Shown here one piece after another: positions 1-7,830 of a DNA stretch of 36,957 nucleotides. The translations under genes were made by a program, and so were the position numbers. This DNA is from Bog-159 sp035602155 (GTDB lineage Bacteria; Acidobacteriota; Terriglobia; Bryobacterales; Bryobacteraceae). The notes under the pieces were generated by a model. That model was not told where the DNA came from and made no database searches. It saw only the letters and a list, made by a program, of their open reading frames with translations. The stretch covers positions 1 through 36,957 of the forward strand of contig DATNMW010000172.1 of assembly GCA_035602155.1 (NCBI GenBank). The letters are read 5' to 3'. Positions within the stretch are counted from its first letter, which is position 1; each line of letters starts with the position of its first letter.

Positions 1-1
1 G

Positions 2-73
2 ATCTGGCAACCGGTGGCTTCGGTGACGGCGCTGGCTACGATTGGCACGGGGGCGGCGGTGTATCATTTATAG
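2..73 (+). CDS. C-terminal tail of an unidentified protein (partial)
   Basis: An open frame enters from the left edge and stops at TAG 71-73. The 23 visible residues begin IWQPVASVTALATIGTG and read like the end of a membrane or lipid-facing segment. The fragment is too short to assign to a family and the gene could be false. It is listed because the frame is open from the edge and the composition is protein-like. No function is proposed. Confidence 0.3.
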   Translation: MWQPVASVTALATIGTGAAVYHL

Positions 74-431
74 CTGCGCCCGCGGGAGGGGTGAAGCGGG
101 ACGGGTTGTGCTTTTTTGGGCTGGGTTGTGCTTTTTTTGTAATCCCGATCTCGCCTTAGGTTAGTGCCGGTGAGGCGGTCTTCCTCTCATCTTGCCGTGC
201 CGAACCAAACGGCAAATGGGGCGCCCCGCCAGCTAGCACGGTTGTCCCTAATGGGGAAAACCATCGTTACCCGGATCAATTCTTTCGCTTCATTCCTGGC
301 GAACATCACGCGCACATTAGTCCTGCAAGTGCCGATATGAGGGGAATGCCCACCAAATGCCGCTTCCGGCAAGAGAGGAAGAACATCGTCGATCGACACC
401 GCGAACTTTGCCGGCCCGGCCGCGGAGCCGT
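74..431. other. Intergenic region upstream of the diguanylate cyclase
   Basis: About 360 bases with no convincing gene. It holds a 15-bp direct repeat (GGGTTGTGCTTTTTT) at 103-117 and 123-137, 20 bases apart. The T-rich ends could terminate the preceding gene, but no strong stem precedes them. An in-frame ATG at 357 lies here but has no ribosome-binding site. No recognisable promoter was found. Confidence 0.4.
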
Positions 432-2315
432 ATGGCAGGCGTAACAGGGATCGAGGATCCCAGCGCCGGCTTCTTCGAGACGGCGCGAGACTTGTTGCAT
501 GTGGAGAGCCCAGAAGGCATTATCCTCAGAGCCAATTCGTCATTTGGGCGGGTGCTGGGCTACTCCGAGACTGCGTTGCGCGGAACAGCCTTCATCGATC
601 TGGTTACCCGCGACGACGCGCCGGCAGTGCTTGCCGCCCTTCAGACACTTGCGGAAGGGGGCCAAGCCATAGACTTCGAGTGCCGGTGCCGGGCGGCTGA
701 CAGCTCTCATCCGGTCTTGCAATGGAGCGTATCGAAGCATGCGGCGACCGGCGTCCGTTACTGGATCGGGCGGGACGTCACCGAGCACAAGCGAAGGGAG
801 GCGCTGCTGGCGGGTCAGGCCAAGGCTATCGAAGCGTCCCAGGCGGTGATCGAGTTTGGCATGGATGGAACGATCATCGCCGCCAACGAACGTTTTCTTG
901 CGCTTATGGAGTACCGCGCGGAGGATCTGATTGGCCGGCACCACCGGATTCTGGTTCAACCCGAATACGCAGCCAGCCCGGAGTACAGCGAGTTCTGGCG
1001 AGCGCTCGGCCGCGGTGAGTTTCAAGCCGGCGAATTCCAGCGATTCACGAGGAACGGCCATGCAGTCTGGATGCAGGCAACCTATACGCCGATCCTGGGC
1101 CTGGACGGGGCGCCCGAGAAGGTGGTAAAGTTCGCGACGAGCATCACCGAGCGCATTGCCGCGGAGCGCCAGCTCCAGACGCTAAACGGCACCCTTTCGC
1201 GAAGCCTGGCAATGTCGAGCCAGCGGGACGCAGACAACGCGGTCCTCCTGGAGATCACCGCATTCCTGCAAGCCAGTTTGACCGAAGACGAAGTCGTCGA
1301 TCTGGTGAGGCGCTACATCGACCGGCTTTCCGGCAACGCTACGGCGACGGTCTATTTTTTTGCCGGCGGCAAGGAAGGCGAACGACAGGCAGCCACGCAC
1401 GACACGGACGAACTGGAACAGACTGTACGGCGTACCGACTGCTGGGCGCTGCGGCGGGGTGTGGTTCACACCAGGCTGGCGGGGGCCATGGCCCCCATGT
1501 GCAAGCATTTCTCAGGGACCGCTTCGCGCGAAGCTGCCAGCACCTGTGTACCGATGTTTGCCAACGGCGTGCTGGTGGGGATGTTAACCGCCTTCTGGGC
1601 GCTACAGGAGCCGGACGAATTGCAAGCGGCCGAGCATGAACGGACGCAGTCGATGTTCCTGACACTTGCCGGGCGGGTCGGTTCCGCCTTCGAGGCGATC
1701 AGGCTACGGTCGCAACTCGAAGAGGAATCCATCCGCGACGGGTTGACCGGACTGTATAACCGGCGGTACCTCGACAATTTGTTGCGCCCGGAGCTGGAGC
1801 AGGCGCACCGGCTGCAAATGCCGGTTTCAGCCATCATGCTGGATATCGACCGGTTCAAGCTGCTCAACGACGTCTATGGTCACGAAATAGGAGACAGAGC
1901 ATTGCGGGCGGTCGCGCAGACGATTTCAGACACTCTGCGCCGCGGCGATATTGTGTGCCGCTACGGAGGAGAGGAATTTGCCGTACTGTTTGTGGGAGCA
2001 TCGCTGGATAACGCGGCGATGAAAGCGGAAGCCATTCGCGCCGCCGTGGCTTGCCTGGAGATTGGAGGCCACGGCGATGGGCGGATCGCGTTGACGATCA
2101 GCGCCGGAGTGAGCGAAGCGGCCCCGCATCCCCTGGACGGCGTATCCATGCTGCGGCGCGCGGACCGCGCGCTTTATCATGCGAAGGAAGAAGGCCGCAA
2201 CATGGTACGCGTCTACGCGGATACGGAAAGGGAAAATCCGCTGACGCGTCCGGACGCGGCGCCGTGTACCCAGATGAAAATACTCGGCAGCCTCTCTCAG
2301 GCTGTGGGTGGATAG
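432..2315 (+). CDS. PAS-PAS-GAF-GGDEF diguanylate cyclase
   Basis: A 627-residue signalling protein predicted to make cyclic di-GMP from two GTP. Two PAS domains (about residues 20-120 and 140-250, each followed by a PAC-like region such as 'GRDVTEHKRREALL') precede a GAF-like domain (about 275-425) and a GGDEF domain from about 436 (DGLTGLYNRRYL). The active-site loop is GGEEF at 512-516. An RxxD inhibitory site (RRGD, 503-506) lies exactly five residues upstream, so product inhibition is likely. No EAL domain, signal peptide or membrane segment was seen, so it is probably a cytosolic sensor. The start is ATG 432, with GGAG four bases upstream; an ATG at 357 would add 25 Arg/Pro-rich residues and has no such site. 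The ligands of the PAS and GAF domains cannot be told from sequence. Confidence 0.93.
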   Translation: MAGVTGIEDPSAGFFETARDLLHVESPEGIILRANSSFGRVLGYSETALRGTAFIDLVTRDDAPAVLAALQTLAEGGQAIDFECRCRAADSSHPVLQWSVSKHAATGVRYWIGRDVTEHKRREALLAGQAKAIEASQAVIEFGMDGTIIAANERFLALMEYRAEDLIGRHHRILVQPEYAASPEYSEFWRALGRGEFQAGEFQRFTRNGHAVWMQATYTPILGLDGAPEKVVKFATSITERIAAERQLQTLNGTLSRSLAMSSQRDADNAVLLEITAFLQASLTEDEVVDLVRRYIDRLSGNATATVYFFAGGKEGERQAATHDTDELEQTVRRTDCWALRRGVVHTRLAGAMAPMCKHFSGTASREAASTCVPMFANGVLVGMLTAFWALQEPDELQAAEHERTQSMFLTLAGRVGSAFEAIRLRSQLEEESIRDGLTGLYNRRYLDNLLRPELEQAHRLQMPVSAIMLDIDRFKLLNDVYGHEIGDRALRAVAQTISDTLRRGDIVCRYGGEEFAVLFVGASLDNAAMKAEAIRAAVACLEIGGHGDGRIALTISAGVSEAAPHPLDGVSMLRRADRALYHAKEEGRNMVRVYADTERENPLTRPDAAPCTQMKILGSLSQAVGG

Positions 2316-2528
2316 CGGTGTACAGGAAAGCGCCAGTTGTTGCGACTCAGTGGAGCGGCCTCCCCAGGGGCGCCACACGGATCGTCTCCCTGAAACTCCC
2401 CGTCGATATAACCCTCAAGGGCAGCCCAAGGTCCGGGTGACAGCTTGCCTTGCAGGCGCGATTCCATCGACGGCTTGGTAGTGGGTCAATTTGGGTTGCG
2501 GGGCAGGTTGGCAACGTTGGCAACGTGC

Positions 2529-2549
2529 GGGCCGATTGTCAATCGGCCC
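2529..2549. repeat. Perfect 9-bp hairpin repeat
   Basis: GGGCCGATT and AATCGGCCC form a perfect 9-bp inverted repeat around a 3-base loop. It is preceded by GCAGGTTGGCAACGTTGGCAACG (2503-2525 region). A closely related hairpin with a GGCCGATT/AATCGGCC stem occurs at 26543-26561, also beside a 'GCAGGTTGCC' element. It is therefore a dispersed repeat family rather than a one-off structure. Confidence 0.75.
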
Positions 2550-2656
2550 AGTTCGCGCCGCTTCCCAATCGGCGCGCAGGATACCATCCTGTCTTCATGG
2601 CCCTGCGGGCCACCAAATGCGATGAAAACCCTTGGAGGGCGGCCAATCTTGGCCGC

Positions 2657-2724
2657 AGCCGCCTTTTGAGGCGGCTAGAGCCGGCTGAAAGCCGGCTGCG
2701 GGCAGGATTGCCCGCCCTCCAAGG
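2657..2724. repeat. Interspersed repeat of three consecutive hairpins, copy 1
   Basis: Three stems follow each other: AGCCGCC/GGCGGCT (2657-2663 with 2670-2676), AGCCGGCT/AGCCGGCT (2679-2686 with 2690-2697) and GCGGGCA/TGCCCGC (2698-2704 with 2709-2715). About 40 bases of this element recur nearly identically at 5862-5902. Both copies flank the same permease gene. The role is unknown; it resembles REP-like palindromic elements. Confidence 0.75.
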
Positions 2725-2990
2725 TTGGTTTTCGACGGCGCCCCAAAAGGTGCAAACCGAACCACTACCGACGGCTTAGTCCATCCTTATCCACGGCCAG
2801 CAACAGCGGCTGGACCTCCCGGAAGGAGGCACCGATCGCGTAGAAATCCGCGATACTGAACTTAAATTGATGCGGCGGTCGGGCGCTGCGTACGCCACCT
2901 CCCGATTCGTCGCCATGTGCTTAAGCCGGACCTCCGGTTTAATGAGGGTGCCACGAGGCGTAAACTGGTTTGATCCGGAGAAAATCAGTC

Positions 2991-5447
2991 ATGAATGCAG
3001 TTAGACAGTTGGAGACGATCTGGCGGGACATTCTTTATGCGCTACGGACCATGCGCAAGAAACCGGCGTTCACGGCTACGGCGGTTCTGACGCTGGCGCT
3101 TGGGATCGGCGGAAACACGGCGATATTCACGGTCGTCCGCGCCGTACTGCTGAAGCCGCTGCAGTACCACGACCCGGACCGGCTGGTGCGCATCTCGGGA
3201 GGCGCCACGCCGACGCGATTCGCGGAAATGCAGGCGGGCGCGCACTCCTTTACCGCCATCGGAGCATTCAGCGGCCCGGAAGACCTGACCTTTTCCGGCG
3301 GCGCCGAGCCGGTGGTGCTGAAGGGCGCGCGCGTATCCGCCAGTTTCCTGCGGATTCTGGAGGCCGACCCGGTGCGCGGACGCGGCTTTCGGCCGGAGGA
3401 AGACGCGCCCGGCGGCGCACCGGTGGCGATGATCGGCGCGGAACTCTGGCAGCGGCGGTTTGCGGGGGATCCGCAGATCGTAGGAAAGACGGTAACGCTG
3501 GACGCGACGCCTTACCTTATTATCGGCGTTCTGCCGCCGCGGTTTCAGTTTCCGTTTCCCGGCATGGACCTGTGGCTGCCGGCGCCGGCGGAATCGCCGC
3601 GCGTTCCTGCACGAGCCAGGGCGTTGAGCCCGTTTTTGACTATATTCGGCCGGCTGAAGCCGGGCGTGAGCATGGCGCAAGCCAACGCGGAACTGCAAGT
3701 GATGCGCCGCAGATACGCCTTGGCGCACCCCACCATGCTGGATGCCAAGCCGAAAACCCCGCTGGAATTGACGGCCATGAAGGATGAATTGGTAGCGGAT
3801 GTGCGTTCCATGCTGTGGATGCTTTTCGGCGCGGTGGGCTTCGTGCTGTTGATCGCTTGCGCCAATGTGGCCAGCCTGCTGCTGGCGCGGGCCGCCTCGC
3901 GTTCGCGGGAAATGGCAGTGCGGGTGGCATTGGGAGCGGCACGCACCCGCCTGATCGGACAATTGCTGGCGGAGAGCGTGCTGTTGTCGCTATGCGGCGG
4001 AGCGCTCGGCGTGCTGCTGGCGGCTTGGTGCCTGCGCGCGATTCCGTTAATCTCTTCATTCGATCTGCCGCGCGCGGCGGAAATTCATTTGGATGGGATG
4101 GTGCTCGCGTTCGCCGCGTTGCTTTCGCTCGCCACCGGCGCGCTCTTCGGATTGGCGCCGTCGCTGGCCGCGTCAAGGCCAGACCCGATGCGCGTGTTGC
4201 GGGCTGCCGGGGAGGCCGGTAGTCCCACTAAGCATGGCGGCGCGGGAGCGATTCTGGCAGGGCTGAACATCCGCGGACTGCTGTTGGTGGGGCAGATCGC
4301 CCTTTCGATCGTGTTGCTGATTGGCGCCACCCTATTGATCGAAAGCGTAAGCCGCCTGCGGGGGGTGCGGGTCGGATTCAACGCGGCGCATCTTCTGACT
4401 ATGCAGCTTTCCTTGCCGCCGGTGCGCTATGACACGACCCAGAAACGCGTGTCGTTTTTTCAAGAACTCGTGCGGCAAGTGCGATCGTCGCCGGGTATCC
4501 GCAGCGCTACGGCGGCCATGTCTCTCCCCATGATCGGCTACGCGGGAACTCCCGTGCAGGACGCCTCGAAACCGCTGCTGAAGTTGAATGAGCGCCTGAT
4601 TGCGACTTACATGCCCGTCATGCCGGCATACTTTCGCACGCTCGAGATTCCGTTGCGCCGGGGCAGGGACTTTACCGAACACGATGCGGCCGATGCGGAG
4701 CGCGTGGCGATTATCGATGAAGCTTTGGCGCGCCGGTTCTGGCCGGAATATCCAAACGGTCTCGACCCCGTCGGCCAGCGCATTTGGTTTGGCGGGTTGA
4801 ATCCGAAACCGGCGCAGATCGTGGGCGTCGCCGCCGACGTGCATCAGAATCTGGAAAGCAGCGCCTGGCCGGAAACGGTGTATGTCTCCTTCGCACAGAA
4901 CCCGCTGCCATCGGCGATGCTGGCTGTACGGACGGACGGCGACCCGTTGCGCTTTACCGGAGCGGTGCGCGAACGGGTGCGGGTGTTGGACAAGGATCAA
5001 GCCGTCTCCGCGGTGCACAGCATGGACGACTTAGTGGAGGAGCAAGTAGGCCAGCGGCGGTTGCTGGTTATGCTGTTAGGATCTTTCGCGGGCGTGGCGT
5101 TGTTACTGGCTCTGATTGGAATCTATGGCGCGATCGCGTACTCGGTGGCGCAGCGGACGCGGGAGATGGGTATCCGGCGCGCGCTGGGAGCACAGCACGG
5201 CGACATTCTGCGGCTGGTGGCGATGCAAGGCTTTCGCCTGGCATTGGCGGGAGTGGCGGCGGGCCTGGTGGGGGCTTATGGCTTGACGCGGCTGATGGAG
5301 TCGGTATTATTTCATGTCAGCGCCGCCGACCCGGCGACGTTCGCGGGGGTCGGATCGGCGTTCCTGTTCGTGGCGCTGGCGGCCAGTTATATTCCGGCGC
5401 GCCGGGCTACGCAGATCGATCCGATGGCGGCGCTGCGAATCTATTGA
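2991..5447 (+). CDS. MacB-like duplicated orphan ABC permease (ADOP type)
   Basis: An 818-residue inner-membrane protein with two MacB periplasmic-core/FtsX units in tandem. The first membrane helix lies in 'TATAVLTLALGIGGNTAIF', followed by a large extracytoplasmic region (about residues 50-260) and three helices with the FtsX signature 'LLIACANVASLLLARA'. A second periplasmic region and another three-helix FtsX block ('REMGIRRALGA') follow, ending at 'PMAALRIY'. This is the architecture of acidobacterial duplicated orphan permeases. No ATPase gene is nearby. The substrate is unknown; MacB relatives use mechanotransmission to export peptides or lipoproteins. The start is ATG 2991 with GGAG ten bases upstream; an in-frame TTG at 2970 is possible. 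The N-terminal helical domain seen in the permease at 10811-13516 is absent. Confidence 0.9.
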   Translation: MNAVRQLETIWRDILYALRTMRKKPAFTATAVLTLALGIGGNTAIFTVVRAVLLKPLQYHDPDRLVRISGGATPTRFAEMQAGAHSFTAIGAFSGPEDLTFSGGAEPVVLKGARVSASFLRILEADPVRGRGFRPEEDAPGGAPVAMIGAELWQRRFAGDPQIVGKTVTLDATPYLIIGVLPPRFQFPFPGMDLWLPAPAESPRVPARARALSPFLTIFGRLKPGVSMAQANAELQVMRRRYALAHPTMLDAKPKTPLELTAMKDELVADVRSMLWMLFGAVGFVLLIACANVASLLLARAASRSREMAVRVALGAARTRLIGQLLAESVLLSLCGGALGVLLAAWCLRAIPLISSFDLPRAAEIHLDGMVLAFAALLSLATGALFGLAPSLAASRPDPMRVLRAAGEAGSPTKHGGAGAILAGLNIRGLLLVGQIALSIVLLIGATLLIESVSRLRGVRVGFNAAHLLTMQLSLPPVRYDTTQKRVSFFQELVRQVRSSPGIRSATAAMSLPMIGYAGTPVQDASKPLLKLNERLIATYMPVMPAYFRTLEIPLRRGRDFTEHDAADAERVAIIDEALARRFWPEYPNGLDPVGQRIWFGGLNPKPAQIVGVAADVHQNLESSAWPETVYVSFAQNPLPSAMLAVRTDGDPLRFTGAVRERVRVLDKDQAVSAVHSMDDLVEEQVGQRRLLVMLLGSFAGVALLLALIGIYGAIAYSVAQRTREMGIRRALGAQHGDILRLVAMQGFRLALAGVAAGLVGAYGLTRLMESVLFHVSAADPATFAGVGSAFLFVALAASYIPARRATQIDPMAALRIY

Positions 5448-5454
5448 CGTGGTG

Positions 5455-5475
5455 GGGCTTTCAGCCCTTCGTTTG
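5455..5475 (+). terminator. Possible weak terminator after the permease
   Basis: GGGCT and AGCCC form a 5-bp stem with a TTC loop beginning eight bases after the stop codon, followed by a T-rich but interrupted stretch. Its position favours a terminator, but the stem is short. Confidence 0.3.
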
Positions 5476-6001
5476 CTTTCAGCCGAGACAGAGAGCGGGT
5501 CCAGGCGGACCAGCGGTCGCGGACGCAAGCGGAATTGCCCACACGGGGATGATATCATGCGACGCACATTGCGTTTGCCCTGGAGGGAGACGGGGACGAT
5601 GTTTGCGCGAACTTGCCTTCCCCGGCTGTTTGGCCGGCGGTCCCGATGTTGAGGCGGGAATGGGATGGCAGTCTTTTTTGGGACATCCTTTTGCGAGATG
5701 CGGCCGCCGAGTCCGAAGGGACACAGTGCCGTTTCCGGCCAAGGCGTCTGAGGGACTTACGGAACCCTCGAGTCTCCTGTCCCTGATAACAAATTGACAA
5801 CCTCACGCCGCGGATGTGGGGCAACCTCTTGGGCCGCAGGCCCGCTCTTCCAGCGAGTCCAGCCGGCTGAAAGACGGCTGCGGGCAGGATTGCCCGCCCT
5901 CCACGCCGGTTGTCAATCATTAGCCGGGAACGCCCTGCCTAGGTGGCGGTTTGCACCGCAATGCATAGCGTCTGGATCCCGGGATTTCCATTGTCAGCAC
6001 A
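5476..6001. other. Decayed intergenic stretch
   Basis: No intact gene is supported. An ATG at 5599 preceded by GGAGGGAGACGGGG reads MFARTCLPRLFGRRSRC and then stops. It could be the rotted signal-peptide end of the DUF1080 gene whose 3' part lies at 6002-6203, but this is only a guess from position. The second copy of the interspersed hairpin repeat occupies about 5829-5910. Elsewhere nothing recognisable was found. Confidence 0.4.
5829..5910. repeat. Interspersed hairpin repeat, copy 2
   Basis: GGGCC-GCA-GGCCC opens the element. A near-copy of the core at 2680-2720 follows at 5862-5902, with one substitution in the AGCCGGCT arm and the GCGGGCA/TGCCCGC hairpin intact. The final 'GTTGTCAATCATT' echoes the 'GATTGTCAATC' hairpin of the first cluster. 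The two copies bracket the permease gene. Confidence 0.7.
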
Positions 6002-6203
6002 GGATCGATCTATGGATTCCTGGCGCCGGCGGTAAAGATCGCCAAGCGGCCGGGCCAATGGGGATGCTACGATGTGACGCTGGTGGGGCGCTTGGTGACT
6101 GTGGTGCGCGACGGCCGGACAACCATCGATAGCCTACATCCAGGGCGATCACACTGGCGGCATGAAATACCGCAACATCACAATTTCGGTACCGGAGAAG
6201 TAA
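6002..6203 (+). pseudogene. Broken DUF1080 (3-keto-disaccharide hydrolase-like) gene, 3' remnant
   Basis: Frame 6002 onward reads GSIYGFLAPAVKIAKRPGQW followed by CYDVTLVGRLVTVVRDGR and TTIDS. This is the concanavalin-like core typical of DUF1080 proteins. After TTIDS the family-like sequence continues in another frame as YIQGDHTGGMKYRNITISV, ending at TAA 6201-6203. The frame change coincides with loss of the twenty or so residues that normally separate these two segments, so an internal deletion with frameshift is the simplest reading. No plausible 5' half is present. The remnant ends four bases before the next start codon, and its last codons supply that gene's upstream region. Confidence 0.75.
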
Positions 6204-6207
6204 GGTT

Positions 6208-6756
6208 ATGGCCCTGCAATTCACGACTTCATACTTGGAAGACTCGCTGGCGTTATTCCGCTATTACAAGAAGCTGGCCGAGGGCGCCATGGCGCAGGTC
6301 GCCGACGAGCAACTTTTCGCCGCGCTCGACCCCGAAGCGAATTCGATCGCCATCGTCGTCAAGCATATGGCCGGCAACATGCGCTCGCGCTGGACGGACT
6401 TTCCGGCGAGCGACGGCGAGAAGCCGGACCGCCATCGCGACACCGAGTTCGAGGACCCGCCCGCCACGCGCGAGTCGCTTATGCAGCTTTGGCAGGCGGG
6501 CTGGGATTGCCTTTTCAGTGCGCTAGAGCCGCTGTCGGAGGCGGACGTGGGCCGTCGCGTCACCATCCGCGGGGAAGCCCATTCGGTGATGCAGGCCGTC
6601 AATCGGCAGATCGCGCACTACGCTTGCCACATCGGCCAGATCGTCCTGCTGGCCAAACATTACCAGCATGCCCAGTGGCGCTCGCTAAGTATCCCGCGCG
6701 GCAAATCGGTGGACTTCAACCAGCGGGTAACCACAGGCGAAGCCAGCCAGCGGTAA
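6208..6756 (+). CDS. DinB-like DUF1572 family protein
   Basis: A 182-residue protein resembling the DUF1572 branch of the DinB/YfiT four-helix-bundle superfamily. Three histidines in the usual metal-site arrangement are visible: H53 (in VVKHMAGN), H137 and H141 (in IAHYACHIGQ). The core 'SLMQLWQAGWDCLFSALEPL' fits the third helix. Relatives bind divalent metal, and some transfer thiols such as bacillithiol or mycothiol, but no substrate can be assigned here. No signal peptide is present. The start is ATG 6208, just downstream of GGAGAAGTAAGG. Length and ends look complete. Confidence 0.85.
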   Translation: MALQFTTSYLEDSLALFRYYKKLAEGAMAQVADEQLFAALDPEANSIAIVVKHMAGNMRSRWTDFPASDGEKPDRHRDTEFEDPPATRESLMQLWQAGWDCLFSALEPLSEADVGRRVTIRGEAHSVMQAVNRQIAHYACHIGQIVLLAKHYQHAQWRSLSIPRGKSVDFNQRVTTGEASQR

Positions 6757-6830
6757 TCGCAGGCGGGTGAAGACGTCGCACAAGAATTGTAAGCGGCTTC
6801 GCGGCAGGCCCGCTTGCTACATTGGGATGA

Positions 6831-7757
6831 ATGTCCCACTTGCTAACGGACCCGCCGGCACGGCAATCGCCTTCCGCAGCCAATCGGCGATTCAGCCAGG
6901 TTGCCTGGGCCGTGCTTGCATACAACATGCTGGTGGTCCTGTGGGGCGCATTCGTCCGCGCCACCGGCTCGGGGGCCGGCTGCGGCAACCGTTGGCCGCT
7001 GTGCAATGGCGTGATTGTGCCGCGCGCTGCGCGCATCGAGACCATCATCGAATTCACCCACCGCGCCACCAGCGGACTGGCGCTGCTGAGCGTCGCCGCG
7101 CTGTGCGTCTGGGCCTTCAGCCTGTTTCCGCGCGGCCATCGCGCGCGCACCTGGGCAGCGCTGTCGGTCGTATTCCTGTTTGCGGAGGCGCTGCTGGGAG
7201 CGGGCCTGGTTCTGTTTCAATACGTCGAGCACAACGCGTCGGCGGGGCGCGCGGCGTATCTCTCCGCGCACCTGGTAAACACCCAGATTCTGCTCGCCAT
7301 GTTGACGCTCACGGCGTGGTTTGGCTCGGATTCCGTTTCGCGCGCATGGCGCGGCGCGCCGAAGCTGGCGATGGCCGCGTTGCCCGTGGCGATCGTGGTG
7401 GCGGTTAGCGGCGCGATCGCGGCGCTGGGCGATACGCTATTTCCGGCCGCTTCAGTGGCTTCCGGGATGCGCCAGGAGTTCTCGCAAACGGCTAGCGCGC
7501 TGCAGCGCCTGCGCGTGGTGCACCCGGTGCTGGCGGTGGTTGGCGGAGCGATGCTGCTGGCTGCGGCGGTGCAGGCCATGCGAACCGGACGGAGCCGCAT
7601 GGCCATGATCGTCGTCGCACTGGTGTTCGTACAACTCGCCGCCGGAGCGCTGAACGTCGCTCTGCTCGCGCCAGTTTGGATGCAGATCGTGCATCTGCTG
7701 CTGGCCGACTTACTCTGGGTGGCGCTGGTAGTGATGACGCTTGAAACCGGCAGTTAA
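6831..7757 (+). CDS. ctaA: Heme A synthase (COX15/CtaA family)
   Basis: A 308-residue polytopic membrane protein that oxidises the C8 methyl of heme O to make heme A for cytochrome oxidase. About eight helices form two four-helix halves. Four histidines expected to bind the two hemes are visible: H77 (IIEFTHR), H147 (SAHLVNTQ), H231 (RVVHPVL) and H288 (QIVHLLLAD). Glu74 lies in the conserved EFTHR motif. C51 and C58 in GSGAGCGNRWPLCNG match the extracytoplasmic cysteine pair of the Bacillus-type enzymes. ATG 6831 follows GGGATGA closely. No cytochrome oxidase or heme O synthase gene is adjacent; ferrochelatase is about 17 kb away. Confidence 0.92.
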   Translation: MSHLLTDPPARQSPSAANRRFSQVAWAVLAYNMLVVLWGAFVRATGSGAGCGNRWPLCNGVIVPRAARIETIIEFTHRATSGLALLSVAALCVWAFSLFPRGHRARTWAALSVVFLFAEALLGAGLVLFQYVEHNASAGRAAYLSAHLVNTQILLAMLTLTAWFGSDSVSRAWRGAPKLAMAALPVAIVVAVSGAIAALGDTLFPAASVASGMRQEFSQTASALQRLRVVHPVLAVVGGAMLLAAAVQAMRTGRSRMAMIVVALVFVQLAAGALNVALLAPVWMQIVHLLLADLLWVALVVMTLETGS

Positions 7758-7830
7758 GTGTACCCTGGGAATAGTACCTGCATCCCAAATCGGCGGAAAC
7801 CACGCTGGGGCGCGTCCCGTCTCACGTGGC

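Larger units (their letters stand above)
2316..2969. other. Gene-free stretch rich in hairpin repeats
   Basis: About 650 bases between the cyclase and the first permease. Short open frames cross it on both strands, but their translations consist of repeat-derived peptide such as 'QVGNVGNVRADCQSAQ', so I do not call genes. The stretch from about 2488 to 2735 is a cluster of inverted repeats, annotated separately. The last 200 bases (2770-2969) show no repeat and no clear promoter motif, though they must contain the permease promoter. Confidence 0.6.

Noticed and set aside
2445..2779. Small genes with the sequence QVGNVGNVRADCQSAQ
   Set aside because: The peptide is encoded by dispersed hairpin repeats and has no ribosome site or family signature.
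7741..7830. TTG start of the S53 peptidase overlapping ctaA
   Set aside because: The extra 30 residues precede the signal peptide and are not hydrophobic; ATG 7831 starts directly before it.
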